Below are positions 9,268 to 18,046 of a DNA stretch of 64,000 bases, piece after piece. The position numbers and the translations under genes are program-made. The stretch's first letter is position 1, and every line of letters starts with the position of its first letter. Below the pieces are notes generated by a model that worked only from the letters and a program-made list of their open reading frames with translations, searched no databases and was not told where the DNA came from. Source of the stretch: JAUIAI01 sp963732405 (GTDB lineage: Bacteria; Pseudomonadota; Gammaproteobacteria; Burkholderiales; Burkholderiaceae_E). The stretch is from contig CAVSZG010000001.1 in the NCBI GenBank assembly GCA_963732405.1, positions 372,001-436,000 on the forward strand, written 5' to 3'.

Positions 9268-9999
9268 ATGCGGCGAACCGACAAACCTCACGATCACCTG
9301 GCGCGTCCCCGGCTGATCGTCGACTCGACCATGGTCTTATACATCGGCATGGTTGATGTCGTGCCGGAACACCGCTGTGGCGTCACCGTTTTTGGTGCCG
9401 GGATCGATGGCCCGGTGCGCGTGCAATGCGGGGACCGGATCAGCGAGGGCCGGTTATTCATGATGGCTCCCGGAATCATCCGATCGGTAACTGCGTTCAC
9501 CAGTCGTCTGGGCGTGCTGCTGATCGACCCCGGCGTACAGGTGACCGATACGATCGCCCCGCCCCGGACTCTTGCCTCATTAACCCGCCTGGCTGCCTGC
9601 CCGGATCCTGCCGCCTGGCGCGATTTGAAGGCGAGTCTGGCCCTCGGGCCGAGAACCGCCACGTTGCCAACGGCGGTGCAACAGGCCGCGCGACTGATCG
9701 ACGTCTCGGAACATCACGCGATGATCGCGAGCGAGATCGCGACATGCGTGGGTCTGTCCACCTCGCGCCTGGAACATCTGTTCAGCGAATCGATGGGCAC
9801 GCCCATGGGGGCCTATCGGACCTGGCGTCGCTTCAGGGGTATTGCCAGCGCCATCGCCAACGGCGCCAACCTAACCGAAGCGGCCCATCAGTCTGGCTTC
9901 TACGACTCGGCGCATTTCACCCGATCATTCAAGGCTGCCTTTGGTCTGTCGCCATCGATGATCTTTCAACCCGATCTGCGCATCGATCTGCTGCAATGA
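9268..9999 (+). CDS. AraC-family transcriptional regulator
   Basis: A 243-residue regulator. The first 130 residues look like a cupin-type effector-binding domain. The C-terminal hundred residues hold the paired helix-turn-helix units of AraC: IASEIATCVGLSTSRLEHLF, then LTEAAHQSGFYDSAHFTR, the second matching the AraC signature. A GAGG site precedes the ATG. It is divergent from the SAF-domain dehydrogenase gene, whose start lies 129 bp away, so that gene is the natural target. The last 71 bp overlap the DUF4345 gene on the other strand. Confidence 0.9.
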   Translation: MRRTDKPHDHLARPRLIVDSTMVLYIGMVDVVPEHRCGVTVFGAGIDGPVRVQCGDRISEGRLFMMAPGIIRSVTAFTSRLGVLLIDPGVQVTDTIAPPRTLASLTRLAACPDPAAWRDLKASLALGPRTATLPTAVQQAARLIDVSEHHAMIASEIATCVGLSTSRLEHLFSESMGTPMGAYRTWRRFRGIASAIANGANLTEAAHQSGFYDSAHFTRSFKAAFGLSPSMIFQPDLRIDLLQ

Positions 10000-10369
10000 G
10001 AGGGACCCGGCCGGCCATCCAGACAATGACTGGCGGCAGGACCAGTTCGGCGACAAGCAGCCCGATGATCAATGGATGGGGGAGCCCGAACGCGCTGATG
10101 GACACGATGCGGGCCAACCCACCCATGAAAAACGCCAAGGCCAGGAAACGGATCGGATCGCGCCGGGTGACCGGGTCACGCGCCGCCCACAGGATAACGA
10201 TACCGACGAACAGGAAGATGGTCGCGTAAAAGCGGTGCTCGCTATCGAGTGTGGCATTGACCGGCAGCGTGCCTGGAATCCATGACTGACCCAGGGCAAT
10301 ATGAGTCAGTGCCACGACAATGACGACCACGCCGAGGCCGTACAACACCGCCTGCAATATCCGTTTCAT
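9929..10369 (-). CDS. DUF4345 family small membrane protein
   Basis: A 146-residue protein with four likely transmembrane helices: residues about 5-25, 45-62, 73-93 and 100-121. It shows the family's SEHRFYATIFLFVG motif between helices 1 and 2. The function of DUF4345 is unknown. The final 24 or so residues, soluble and charged, are encoded antisense to the end of the AraC gene. The start follows the catabolic operon's last stop by about 60 bp, and a GC-rich hairpin lies between them, so it may be transcribed separately. Confidence 0.75.
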   Translation of the reverse strand: MKRILQAVLYGLGVVVIVVALTHIALGQSWIPGTLPVNATLDSEHRFYATIFLFVGIVILWAARDPVTRRDPIRFLALAFFMGGLARIVSISAFGLPHPLIIGLLVAELVLPPVIVWMAGRVPLIAADRCADRVERSSMATDQRQP

Positions 10370-10385
10370 TGCGACAGGATACGAT

Positions 10386-10402
10386 GCCGGCCGGCGGCCG
10401 GC
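10386..10402. terminator. GC-rich hairpin after the catabolic operon, terminator-like
   Basis: A palindromic run of GCC/GGC blocks forms a strong stem just after the GlcG-family gene and before the DUF4345 start. No U-tract follows on the minus strand, so it is not a classical intrinsic terminator. It may stall RNA polymerase or protect the mRNA end. Confidence 0.3.
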
Positions 10403-10429
10403 TTGTACGACTCTGCTGCGGCAATCGAC

Positions 10430-10873
10430 TCAAGCGCCCGTATCAGCGATCAATCCCTGCGACTCGATGCCGGCCACCGCGCAGATCTCGTCATTGTCCG
10501 ACACGTCGCCGGTCACGCCGACCGCACCGACAATGACACCGGCCGCATCACGGATAAGCACACCGCCGGGCACCGGCACCATGCGACCGCCCGACATGGC
10601 ATTCAGGGCCGTGAAAAAATGCGGCATCTTGTCGGCACGCTTGGCCAGATCGCGACCACCGAAGCCCATGCCGAGCGCACCATAGGCTTTGCCCACGGCG
10701 ATGTCGGGACGCAGGATGCTGCTCGAGTCGCTACGCTTGAGCACCACGAGATGCCCGCCGGCATCCAGCACGGCCACTGTCAAGGGAGCGAAATTCAGTT
10801 CCCGGCCCTTGGCCAGGGCGCGATCGACGATCGCATCGGCCTGGGCCAGCGTGATCGGGGTCAGGGTGCTCAT
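10430..10873 (-). CDS. GlcG/HbpS family protein (DUF336), cytoplasmic
   Basis: A 147-residue protein with the family pattern: FAPLTVAVLDAGGHLV near residue 30, then a central SILRPDIAVGKAYGALGMG helix, and a C-terminal PGGVLIRD...GAVGVTGD stretch. No signal peptide is present, unlike the paralogue at 39.9 kb. Relatives include a heme-binding protein and uncharacterised proteins in glycolate and aromatic-acid operons. Here it is the last gene of a ten-gene operon, 31 bp after the dehydrogenase gene. Its role there is not known. The ATG at 10873 fits the family start; the longer reading to 11077 does not. Confidence 0.8.
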   Translation of the reverse strand: MSTLTPITLAQADAIVDRALAKGRELNFAPLTVAVLDAGGHLVVLKRSDSSSILRPDIAVGKAYGALGMGFGGRDLAKRADKMPHFFTALNAMSGGRMVPVPGGVLIRDAAGVIVGAVGVTGDVSDNDEICAVAGIESQGLIADTGA

Positions 10874-10904
10874 CAATGGATCTCCGGATACAGGTGTTGC
10901 CGAT

Positions 10905-11846
10905 TCAGGCTTCGCGGGTCGCCTGCCCGCCGCGCGACAGCCGCGCCATGTCGGCCAACACGGCGCAAACCGATGCCGTGTCCTGGGTCGCGAAACCCTG
11001 GGCCATGGCCGCAGTATAGACAGGCGCGGCGGCACTGAGCAGCGGCGTGGGGCAATCGAGTGAGGCGGCGAATTCACCGATGATACGCATGTCCTTCTGC
11101 CAGACCTCGACCTTCATCGTGGCCGGCTCGTAACAATCGGCCACCATCTGCGGACCGCGCACACTGAGCATACGCGAGCCGCCGGCACCGTCGCCCACCA
11201 CCTCGAGAATCTGCTGCGCATCCAGCCCCGCCTTCATGCCCAGCACCATGGCCTCGGCCGCCGCCACATTGTGAATCGCCACGAGCAGATTGGCCACGAA
11301 CTTCATGCGGCTGCCATTGCCGAATTCGCCCAGGTCATGACTGGCCCGTGCGAAACCCTCGAACACCGGGCGGCAGCGGGCGATGGCCGCCGGATCGCCA
11401 CTCGCATAGACCACCAGATCGCGCGTGCGGGCCTGGGCACCGGTGCCCGAGAGCGGGCAATCGAGCACAGTGAATCCAGGATGCGCAGCAGCGCGCGCGC
11501 GCTGCTTGTTGTCGATCGGCAAGGTGCTGGTCTCGATCAGAATGCCGTCACGGCGTCCACCCGCCAGCAGGCCATCGGGTCCGTTGAGCACCGCTTCCAG
11601 CGCGGCGCCGCCGGGCAGCGAGGTGATCACGATGGCCGCGTGCCGCGCCACCGCGGCGGCGCTGCCCGGCGCAAGGCCGCCGGCATCGACAAGGGCGCGG
11701 CAACGCGCCGGATCGATGTCATGTCCGACCACCGTAAACCCTGCCGAGATGAGATTGGGCGCGATCGCGCTGCCCATGATGCCCAGGCCGACCAGTCCGA
11801 CCATCTGGCTGTCGTCGGCCGCTGCATTCACCGGCGCCATGCTCAT
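10905..11846 (-). CDS. NAD(P)-dependent 3-hydroxyisobutyrate-dehydrogenase-like protein
   Basis: A 313-residue beta-hydroxyacid dehydrogenase. It has an N-terminal GLVGLGIMGSA dinucleotide motif, the substrate loop DCPLSGTGAQA (usually DAPVSGG) and the catalytic lysine in GSRMKFVANLL. The family oxidises 3-hydroxyisobutyrate, tartronate semialdehyde and similar hydroxy-acids. It begins with ATGA overlapping the molybdenum-hydroxylase stop, a sign of translational coupling. It probably handles a hydroxy-acid made further up the same pathway; the acid itself cannot be named. Confidence 0.85.
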   Translation of the reverse strand: MSMAPVNAAADDSQMVGLVGLGIMGSAIAPNLISAGFTVVGHDIDPARCRALVDAGGLAPGSAAAVARHAAIVITSLPGGAALEAVLNGPDGLLAGGRRDGILIETSTLPIDNKQRARAAAHPGFTVLDCPLSGTGAQARTRDLVVYASGDPAAIARCRPVFEGFARASHDLGEFGNGSRMKFVANLLVAIHNVAAAEAMVLGMKAGLDAQQILEVVGDGAGGSRMLSVRGPQMVADCYEPATMKVEVWQKDMRIIGEFAASLDCPTPLLSAAAPVYTAAMAQGFATQDTASVCAVLADMARLSRGGQATREA

Positions 11847-14254
11847 ATCTTGCCCAGTGCACGCAGCACGCGGGTCGGCGTGATGGGTTGGCTGTCGACG
11901 AATCCACCCAGGGGTGCCAGGGCATCATTGACCGCGTTCATCACCGCGCCCGGTGCACCAGCCGTGCCCGCCTCACCCACGCCTTTGGCCCCGAGCTCGG
12001 AGGTCCGGGTAGGTGTGCAGACATGGGCGATCTCGATGTCGGGCATCTCGACCGCCATGGGCACGAGATAGTCGGCCATCGAGCTGTTGAGCAGCTGGCC
12101 GCGCTCGTCATACACACATTCCTCGAACAGCGCACCGCCGATGCCTTGCACGATGCCGCCGCGAATCTGCTCATCGACCAGCATGGGGTTGATGATCGTG
12201 CCGCAGTCCTCAACACACCAGTGACGCAGCAGGGTCACGAAGCCCGTGTCCGGGTCCACCTCAACCCAGGCGGCCTGAATGCCATTGGTGAAGGTGAAGC
12301 CATATTCACGCGGCGTGTAGTGCCGTGTGACCGTGAGCTCGGACTGGAACTTCATCGGCAAGGTATCAGGCCGGAAATAGGCAATGCGACCGACTTCGGC
12401 CAGCGATGTATGCCGGGTGCCGGTCAGGGCATCGACGATGTGATCATCGCGGATGTCCAGGCCGCCCGACTCGACCTCGAGCATGGCGGCCGCCACGGCG
12501 AGAATATTCGCGCGCAAGGCCTTGCCCGCCTGCAATACCGCCTCGCCGCCGATGCCCGCGCCGCGCGAGGCCCAGGTGCCTCCGCCATAAGGGGTGACGC
12601 CGGTGTCACCGGTGACCACCCGAACCTTGTCGAGCGAGACACCGACTGCGGTCGCCGCGATCTGGGCAAACACCGCTTCGGTGCCCTGCCCCTGCTCGGT
12701 CACGCTGACCAGCACATTGACCATGCCGGCGGGGTCCAGACGCAAGGTGGCCCCGTCCTGCGCCGAGATGCGCGCGCCGCCCACACCATAAAAGGCCGGC
12801 GATGGATTGGTCACTTCGATCATGGCCGCAAAGCCGATGCCCCGATGAATGCCCTGGGCCCGCAGTCGCTGCTGCTCGGCCCGCAGCGCCGGGTAATCCA
12901 TCAGCTCGATCAGCCTGTCCAGACACTGATGATGCGAGAGTTTTTCGAACTTCAGACCCGAGGGAAAGGTATAGGGATAGGCATCATCGGGGATCAGGTT
13001 ACGCCGTCGGAACTCGAGCGGATCCATCCCCAGGGCGCGCGCGCCCTCGTCGACAATGCACTCGGTCAGGGCGACTGCGATCGGATGGCCCACCGCACGG
13101 TACTGACAGGTCACGTTCTTGTTGGTGAACACCACGTTGAGCCGCGCGCGATAGGCCTGATGCCGATACGGCCCGCCCACCAGATTCACCACCTGGTTGC
13201 CTTCGATGCCGCTGGTGCGTGGATACACCGAATACGGGCCGATCGCGGTCAGGTCGTCCAGATCAAAACCCAGGATGTCGCCCTCGCGGGTGCAGGCCAT
13301 GCGGATCGTCGCCCGGTGCTCGCGCGCATGAATGTCGGTCAGAAAGGATTCCAGGCGATCGGCCACGAATTTTACGGGTCGGCGCAGGATGACCGACAGG
13401 GCGACGGTGGCCATCTCATCGGGATAGACATGGACCTTGATGCCGAAAGAGCCGCCCACGTCCTTGCACACCACACGCACATTCGATTCGGGAATCGACA
13501 GATGCCGCGAGATCACGTCCTGGATCATGTGCGGCGCCTGGGTCGCCTGATACACCGTGATGCTGTGGTCGGCCGGCTGATAATCGGCCAGCACGGCACG
13601 TGGCTCGTTGGTCACCCCGGTATGGCGCGCAAAATCCAGCCGGCGCTCGACGATCACGTCGGCCCTGGCGAAGGCCTGTTCGAAGTCGGGCGTTTCGAGC
13701 GTGCGCGAAAAGCAGATGTTGTCGCCAAGCTCATCATGAACGAGCACCTGACCGGCCAGCGCCGCTTCCATATCAACCACCGCGGGCAGTGCTTCATAGT
13801 CGACCACCACGTGCTCGAGCGCATCTTCGGCGGCCCGCCGTGTGTTGGCAACAATCGCAGCCACCGCCTCGCCCTGCCAGCAGGCCCGATCGATGGCCAC
13901 CGCATGCTGGGGCGCCGACTTGATGCCCTTGAGATGGCACAGCACGCCGACCCAGGGTGTACACACCTGCGCGATCGCCGCGCCATCGACGACCGCGATC
14001 ACGCCGGGCTGCTGCCGGGCGGCCGTCAGGTCGACGCGCCGGATACGGGCATGGGCATGCGGGCTGCGCACGAACACCACATGGGCCAGACGCGGCAAAC
14101 GCATGTCGTCCAGATAACAGCCCCGGCCCTGCAACAGCCGACGCGCGCCGCGCCGCGGTTCGGACCGGCCGATATAACCATCACTGACCAGAGCCTGGTC
14201 GGCGGTATCAACCGCCTCTCGCGGCGGCACGGGCAGTTCGGATCGGGCGTTCAT
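11843..14254 (-). CDS. Molybdenum hydroxylase large subunit (xanthine-dehydrogenase/CoxL family)
   Basis: An 803-residue molybdopterin-binding subunit that hydroxylates its substrate with water-derived oxygen. Typical segments are GRGCYLDDMRLP and VRSPHAHARI near the N-terminus, KDVGGSFGIKVHVYPDE in the middle, and KGVGEAGTAGAPGAV near the C-terminus, which carries the catalytic Glu. The active-site loop reads CQYRAVGHP instead of the AYRCSFR of true CO dehydrogenase, so CO oxidation is unlikely. It overlaps both neighbours by four bases. With the Fe-S and FAD subunits it forms a complete LMS enzyme, probably for an imported organic acid, aldehyde or heterocycle. Confidence 0.92.
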   Translation of the reverse strand: MNARSELPVPPREAVDTADQALVSDGYIGRSEPRRGARRLLQGRGCYLDDMRLPRLAHVVFVRSPHAHARIRRVDLTAARQQPGVIAVVDGAAIAQVCTPWVGVLCHLKGIKSAPQHAVAIDRACWQGEAVAAIVANTRRAAEDALEHVVVDYEALPAVVDMEAALAGQVLVHDELGDNICFSRTLETPDFEQAFARADVIVERRLDFARHTGVTNEPRAVLADYQPADHSITVYQATQAPHMIQDVISRHLSIPESNVRVVCKDVGGSFGIKVHVYPDEMATVALSVILRRPVKFVADRLESFLTDIHAREHRATIRMACTREGDILGFDLDDLTAIGPYSVYPRTSGIEGNQVVNLVGGPYRHQAYRARLNVVFTNKNVTCQYRAVGHPIAVALTECIVDEGARALGMDPLEFRRRNLIPDDAYPYTFPSGLKFEKLSHHQCLDRLIELMDYPALRAEQQRLRAQGIHRGIGFAAMIEVTNPSPAFYGVGGARISAQDGATLRLDPAGMVNVLVSVTEQGQGTEAVFAQIAATAVGVSLDKVRVVTGDTGVTPYGGGTWASRGAGIGGEAVLQAGKALRANILAVAAAMLEVESGGLDIRDDHIVDALTGTRHTSLAEVGRIAYFRPDTLPMKFQSELTVTRHYTPREYGFTFTNGIQAAWVEVDPDTGFVTLLRHWCVEDCGTIINPMLVDEQIRGGIVQGIGGALFEECVYDERGQLLNSSMADYLVPMAVEMPDIEIAHVCTPTRTSELGAKGVGEAGTAGAPGAVMNAVNDALAPLGGFVDSQPITPTRVLRALGKI

Positions 14255-14757
14255 GGCTGCGCTCCTTCACTGAGGCCGGCGCCGGCGAGCCGTTTCAACA
14301 CCGAGGCTATCGCGTTCACAATCGACTGATAGCCGGTGCATCGACAATAGTTGCCGGACAGCTGGTCGCGAATCGTCGCCCGATCGGCCTTCGGATGACG
14401 GCGCACGATATCGAGCGCCGTGAGCAACATGCCCGCGCTGCAGTAACCGCATTGCAAGGCGTTGTGTTCAAGAAAGGCCTGCTGCAGCATGGCCAGCTCA
14501 CCACTGTCGCTGAGCCCTTCGATGGTCTGCACCGAGCGGCCATCGGCTTGCACGGCCAGGGTCAGGCAGCCGCGTACCAGACGCCCGTCCAGCATCACCT
14601 GGCAGGCGCCGCACACGCCGTGCTCACAGCCCAGGTGCGAACCCGTGAGATCGAGTTGCTCGCGCAGGAAATCAACCAGATGCAGGCGCACCGGCACCGT
14701 GCAGTCATGCGCCTCGCCATTGACCTGCACGGCGATGCGACGGGTCTTGTCGTTCAT
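14251..14757 (-). CDS. Molybdenum hydroxylase 2Fe-2S subunit
   Basis: A 168-residue small subunit that passes electrons from the molybdenum centre to FAD. The N-terminal plant-type cluster is GCEHGVCGACQVMLDG with a later RGCLT cysteine, and the C-terminal cluster is QCGYCSAGM plus NYCRCTGY. All eight expected cysteines are present. The ATG at 14757 overlaps the FAD-subunit stop as ATGA. A long N-terminal reading to 14844 is antigenically meaningless sequence from the overlapping gene and was not used. Confidence 0.95.
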   Translation of the reverse strand: MNDKTRRIAVQVNGEAHDCTVPVRLHLVDFLREQLDLTGSHLGCEHGVCGACQVMLDGRLVRGCLTLAVQADGRSVQTIEGLSDSGELAMLQQAFLEHNALQCGYCSAGMLLTALDIVRRHPKADRATIRDQLSGNYCRCTGYQSIVNAIASVLKRLAGAGLSEGAQP

Positions 14758-15626
14758 GAACGCGCTCCGGTCTGGCTGGCAATGGCGACGAGCGCCCGGT
14801 TCAGCAACACGCCGGCCAGATGCGAGCGAGTCGGTGCGTCGCAATGCAGATCGCCGTGTGGTGGCAGTTCCTCGGCCAGAGTTCGGCGGGCAGCCTCGAT
14901 GCTCGCCTGATCAAGATCACGGCCGAGCAGCACGGCCGCGGTCGCCGGTGTAGCCAGTGGCTGGTCGCCCACCGCAAGCCAGCCAAACCGGGCGGCCGCG
15001 ACCCGGCCATCGACCCATTCGAGCGCGGCGGCCAGGCCAACCATCGCATAGTCACCCCGGCGTCTGGCCAGTTCGAGAAACACCGAGCGATGCGCCGCAC
15101 CGGCCACCGGGAATTCGATCGCCACCAGCAGTTCGTCGTCGCGGCGGGCCGTGGCATACAGGCCTACGCACCAGTCGGCGGCCGCCACCCGTCGCTCACC
15201 GGCTGCGCCGCGCAGAACCAGCCGGGCATCGAGCGCCAGCGCGACGGCCGGGTATTCGGCGGCCGGGTCGGCCAGCGCCAGGCTGCCACCTATCGTGCCG
15301 GCATTACGGATCGCCAGATGGGCCACATGCGGTACGGCCGCGGCGAGCAAGGGCACCGAGCGGGCGATCAGCGCCGATTCGAGCAACTGGGTATGAGTGA
15401 CCAGGGCACCGATGCGGACATGGTCATCGAGCATCTCGATCGAGCGCAGCCCCGGCAGGCCGCCGATATCGACGAGCACATCGGGACTGCTCAGGCGCAG
15501 ATTGAGCATGGCCAGCAGACTCTGGCCACCGGCCAGCACCTGCGCCCGATCGCCGTGCTCGGCCAGCACGGCCAGCGCCTGGTCGATGGAATCGGGTCGA
15601 ACATAATCAAAATCGGGGGCTTTCAT
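14754..15626 (-). CDS. Molybdenum hydroxylase FAD-binding subunit (CoxM type)
   Basis: A 290-residue medium subunit. The FAD-binding motif VLAGGQSLLAMLNLRL lies near residue 33, and the second motif (RNAGTIGGSLALADP) near residue 108. It completes the L-M-S enzyme with the next two genes. The ATG at 15626 is chosen over a TTG six bases upstream because GGGAG sits seven bases before it. It follows the transporter genes by 70 bp on the same strand, consistent with one long transcript. Confidence 0.93.
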   Translation of the reverse strand: MKAPDFDYVRPDSIDQALAVLAEHGDRAQVLAGGQSLLAMLNLRLSSPDVLVDIGGLPGLRSIEMLDDHVRIGALVTHTQLLESALIARSVPLLAAAVPHVAHLAIRNAGTIGGSLALADPAAEYPAVALALDARLVLRGAAGERRVAAADWCVGLYATARRDDELLVAIEFPVAGAAHRSVFLELARRRGDYAMVGLAAALEWVDGRVAAARFGWLAVGDQPLATPATAAVLLGRDLDQASIEAARRTLAEELPPHGDLHCDAPTRSHLAGVLLNRALVAIASQTGARS

Positions 15627-15696
15627 TGCCAACTCCCAGAGGCAGACCCGTCGCCGGTCCGCCCATCACGCTCTGTCTAAAGTCGCACCCCGGGGC

Positions 15697-16425
15697 TCAG
15701 ACGCCGAGATAAAAACTCCTGACCAGCTTGTTTTCCTTGAGCGTGTCCACATCACCCGAGAACACGATTTCGCCGTGCACGATCACATAACCATGATCGG
15801 CAATCCGGATCGCCTGATTAAAATTCTGTTCGGCCATCAGCACCGTCAGCTGGTAGCGCGACTTGAGTTCCTGAATGCGCGAGATGGTCTGCGAAACCAG
15901 CAGCGGCGACAAGCCCACCGAGGGCTCGTCCACCAGCAACAGTCGCGGTGAGGACATGAGCGCGCGCGCAATGGCGAGCATCTGTTGCTGGCCACCGGAC
16001 ATCGAACCGGCCAGTTGCCGGCGCCGTTCCCACAAGGCCGGAAACGCCTCATAGCAATACTGCAGATTCTCGTTGATTTGGGCCCGCGCGTCGCGCCGAT
16101 AGGCACCCAGGTAAAGATTCTCCTCGACGCTGAGCGCCGGGAACAGGCGTCGCCCTTCGGGCACCATGGCCACACCGAGGTCGACGATGGCCTGGGTGGA
16201 CAGTTGCGTGAGGTCATGCACCTGATCATCGATCTGCAAAGTGATACTGCCACGGGTCGGGCGCACCATGCCCATCACGCATTTCATCAAGGTGCTCTTG
16301 CCATTGCCATTGGTGCCCAGCAGGACCACCGTGCGGCCCTGATCGACCACGGCCGACACGCCCATCAGCGCCCGCACCGCGCCATAGCCGGCGTGCACAT
16401 CGGTGATGTCCAGTTTAATCGCCAA
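15697..16425 (-). CDS. livF: Branched-chain amino-acid-type ABC transporter ATPase LivF
   Basis: A 242-residue ABC ATPase. It shows Walker A GTNGNGKSTLMK, the signature SGGQQQMLAIARAL, Walker B LLLVDEPSVGL, and the LivF-specific MAEQNF and FSGDV pieces near the end. No ATG fits the N-terminus; the TTG at 16425, inside the last codons of livG and behind a GAGGG site, gives the usual start of LivF. It forms the ATPase dimer with LivG. Members of this subfamily import branched-chain amino acids, urea, or aromatic and other organic acids. Confidence 0.92.
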   Translation of the reverse strand: MAIKLDITDVHAGYGAVRALMGVSAVVDQGRTVVLLGTNGNGKSTLMKCVMGMVRPTRGSITLQIDDQVHDLTQLSTQAIVDLGVAMVPEGRRLFPALSVEENLYLGAYRRDARAQINENLQYCYEAFPALWERRRQLAGSMSGGQQQMLAIARALMSSPRLLLVDEPSVGLSPLLVSQTISRIQELKSRYQLTVLMAEQNFNQAIRIADHGYVIVHGEIVFSGDVDTLKENKLVRSFYLGV

Positions 16426-17131
16426 GATAGGCCCTCTGCACCTGGGGATTCGCCACCACCTGCTCGGGTGTGCCTTCACAAATGATCTGACCGGTATCGA
16501 GACAGACCACACGCTGCGAAAACGCCATCACCGCCTGCATGATGTGTTCGATCATGATGATGGTGATGCCCATCCGGTTCAGATCGAACAGGATCTCGAG
16601 CACTTCGTCGACCTCGGCACCGGCCAGTCCGGCCATTGCCTCGTCCGAGATCAGCAGCTTGGGCTTGGCGGCCATGGCCCGGGCCAGCTCCATCTTGCGC
16701 AACTCCACCTGCGACAGCTGACCGGTCGCCGCGTCGGCCTTGTCGGCCAGATGCATGCGTTCGAGAATCGCCATCGCCTCGGCACGCGCCTTGCGCCCGT
16801 CCGAACCGCCCACCCAGGCGCAGGGCACGAGCAGGTTCTCGATCACGCTCATGCTGCGAAACGGGCGGGGAATCTGGAAGCTGCGGGCGATGCCCAGGCG
16901 GGTGCGACGATAGGCCTTGAGCCGCGAGACATCCCGGCCCTCGAAGCGGATCGCGCCACCATCATTGAACAAGGCACCCGAGACGCAACTGATCAGGGTC
17001 GTCTTGCCCGATCCGTTCGGGCCGATCAGGCCCAGCCGTTCGCCGCGCGCTACCGACAGGTTCACGCCCGACAAGGCTGTGAAGCCACCAAAGCGCTTTT
17101 GCACCTGATCTATTTCGAGGATCGCGTCCAT
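16415..17131 (-). CDS. livG: Branched-chain amino-acid-type ABC transporter ATPase LivG
   Basis: A 238-residue ABC ATPase with Walker A GPNGSGKTTLIS, a long D-loop region typical of LivG (ARSFQIPRPF), signature LSQVELRKMELARAM and Walker B LLISDEAMAGL. The glycine-rich signature is degenerate (LSQVE for LSGGQ) while Walker B keeps DE; such variation is common in this branch. The ATG at 17131 lies inside the end of livM (22-bp overlap), and the stop overlaps the livF start, so the three are translationally coupled. Confidence 0.92.
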   Translation of the reverse strand: MDAILEIDQVQKRFGGFTALSGVNLSVARGERLGLIGPNGSGKTTLISCVSGALFNDGGAIRFEGRDVSRLKAYRRTRLGIARSFQIPRPFRSMSVIENLLVPCAWVGGSDGRKARAEAMAILERMHLADKADAATGQLSQVELRKMELARAMAAKPKLLISDEAMAGLAGAEVDEVLEILFDLNRMGITIIMIEHIMQAVMAFSQRVVCLDTGQIICEGTPEQVVANPQVQRAYLGD

Positions 17132-18042
17132 TTTTTCCAGAGACCCCAGATGCCTTCGGGCGCCAGTACGACAAACACAATAAGCAAGACGCCGACCACC
17201 AGCACATTGAGTTCGCTCGAGATCGTGACGGTCACGACCTGCTGGATCACCCCCAGCACGATGGCGCCGATCAGCGGACCGATCCAGTGCGACATGCCAC
17301 CGATGATGGGCATCGCGAGCGCCGACACCGCATAACTCAGATTGAACGAGGACGCCGGTTCGATGAAGCTCAGATACATCGGCATCGGTGCGCCGGCCGC
17401 GCCGAGCAACGCCCCCGACACGGTACAGGCCACCAGCTTGAGCGGCAGGGTCGGCACGCCCGAGCATTCGGCGGCCTCCTCGGAATCGCGAATGGCTTGC
17501 AGGCCGCGGCCGAACTTCGAACCCTGGATGTAACGGGCGATGGCCACCGCGATCACGGCCAGCACCACCATCAGGGCGAACAACATGCGTGTATAGGTCT
17601 CGAACGGCGCCATGACATCGGGCCTGGCGATCTGCATGCCGGTCGCGCCGCCCACATAACGCCAGTTCATCACCACCGCTTCGAGGATGAACACCAGGGC
17701 AATCGTGGCGATGGAGAAAAAGATGCCGCGCAGGCGCAGGGTGAGCATGCCGACCAGAAGGCCGAGCACACCGGCCATCACGGCGGCGGCGATCATCTGC
17801 ACGGCAATGGGCAGGCCGGTCGACAGGAAGATCACCAACGCCGTATAGGCACCCACGGCAACAAAGGCCGGCACGCCGAAATTCACATAACCCGCATAAC
17901 CGCCCAGAATGTTCCAGGCGGTGGCAATGACCACGAACTGCAACACCACAAAGCCGGCAAAGAACAGGTATTCATTGACGTCGGCCAGTGACATGCCGAT
18001 CAGGGCGGCGGCGACGGCGAGGGTGATGATCCAGAATCTCAT
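17110..18042 (-). CDS. livM: Branched-chain amino-acid-type ABC permease LivM
   Basis: A 310-residue inner-membrane permease with about nine hydrophobic helices. Family markers are AWNILGGYAGYVNFG near residue 50 and AIRDSEEAAECSG in the cytoplasmic loop that contacts the ATPase. Start at the ATG at 18042, four bases after the livH stop; the longer upstream reading is overlap with livH. It pairs with LivH to form the membrane channel. Confidence 0.93.
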   Translation of the reverse strand: MRFWIITLAVAAALIGMSLADVNEYLFFAGFVVLQFVVIATAWNILGGYAGYVNFGVPAFVAVGAYTALVIFLSTGLPIAVQMIAAAVMAGVLGLLVGMLTLRLRGIFFSIATIALVFILEAVVMNWRYVGGATGMQIARPDVMAPFETYTRMLFALMVVLAVIAVAIARYIQGSKFGRGLQAIRDSEEAAECSGVPTLPLKLVACTVSGALLGAAGAPMPMYLSFIEPASSFNLSYAVSALAMPIIGGMSHWIGPLIGAIVLGVIQQVVTVTISSELNVLVVGVLLIVFVVLAPEGIWGLWKKWTRSSK

Positions 18043-18046
18043 GGGC

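Noticed and set aside
11888..14329. 813-residue open frame on the plus strand
   Set aside because: It lies wholly opposite the molybdenum hydroxylase genes, has a His/Asp/Arg-rich composition typical of antisense frames in GC-rich DNA and shows no family motif.
11843..15626. Carbon monoxide dehydrogenase (CoxMSL)
   Set aside because: Subunit order and sizes fit, but the active-site loop lacks the Cys-containing AYRCSFR motif, so a general molybdenum hydroxylase is the safer call.
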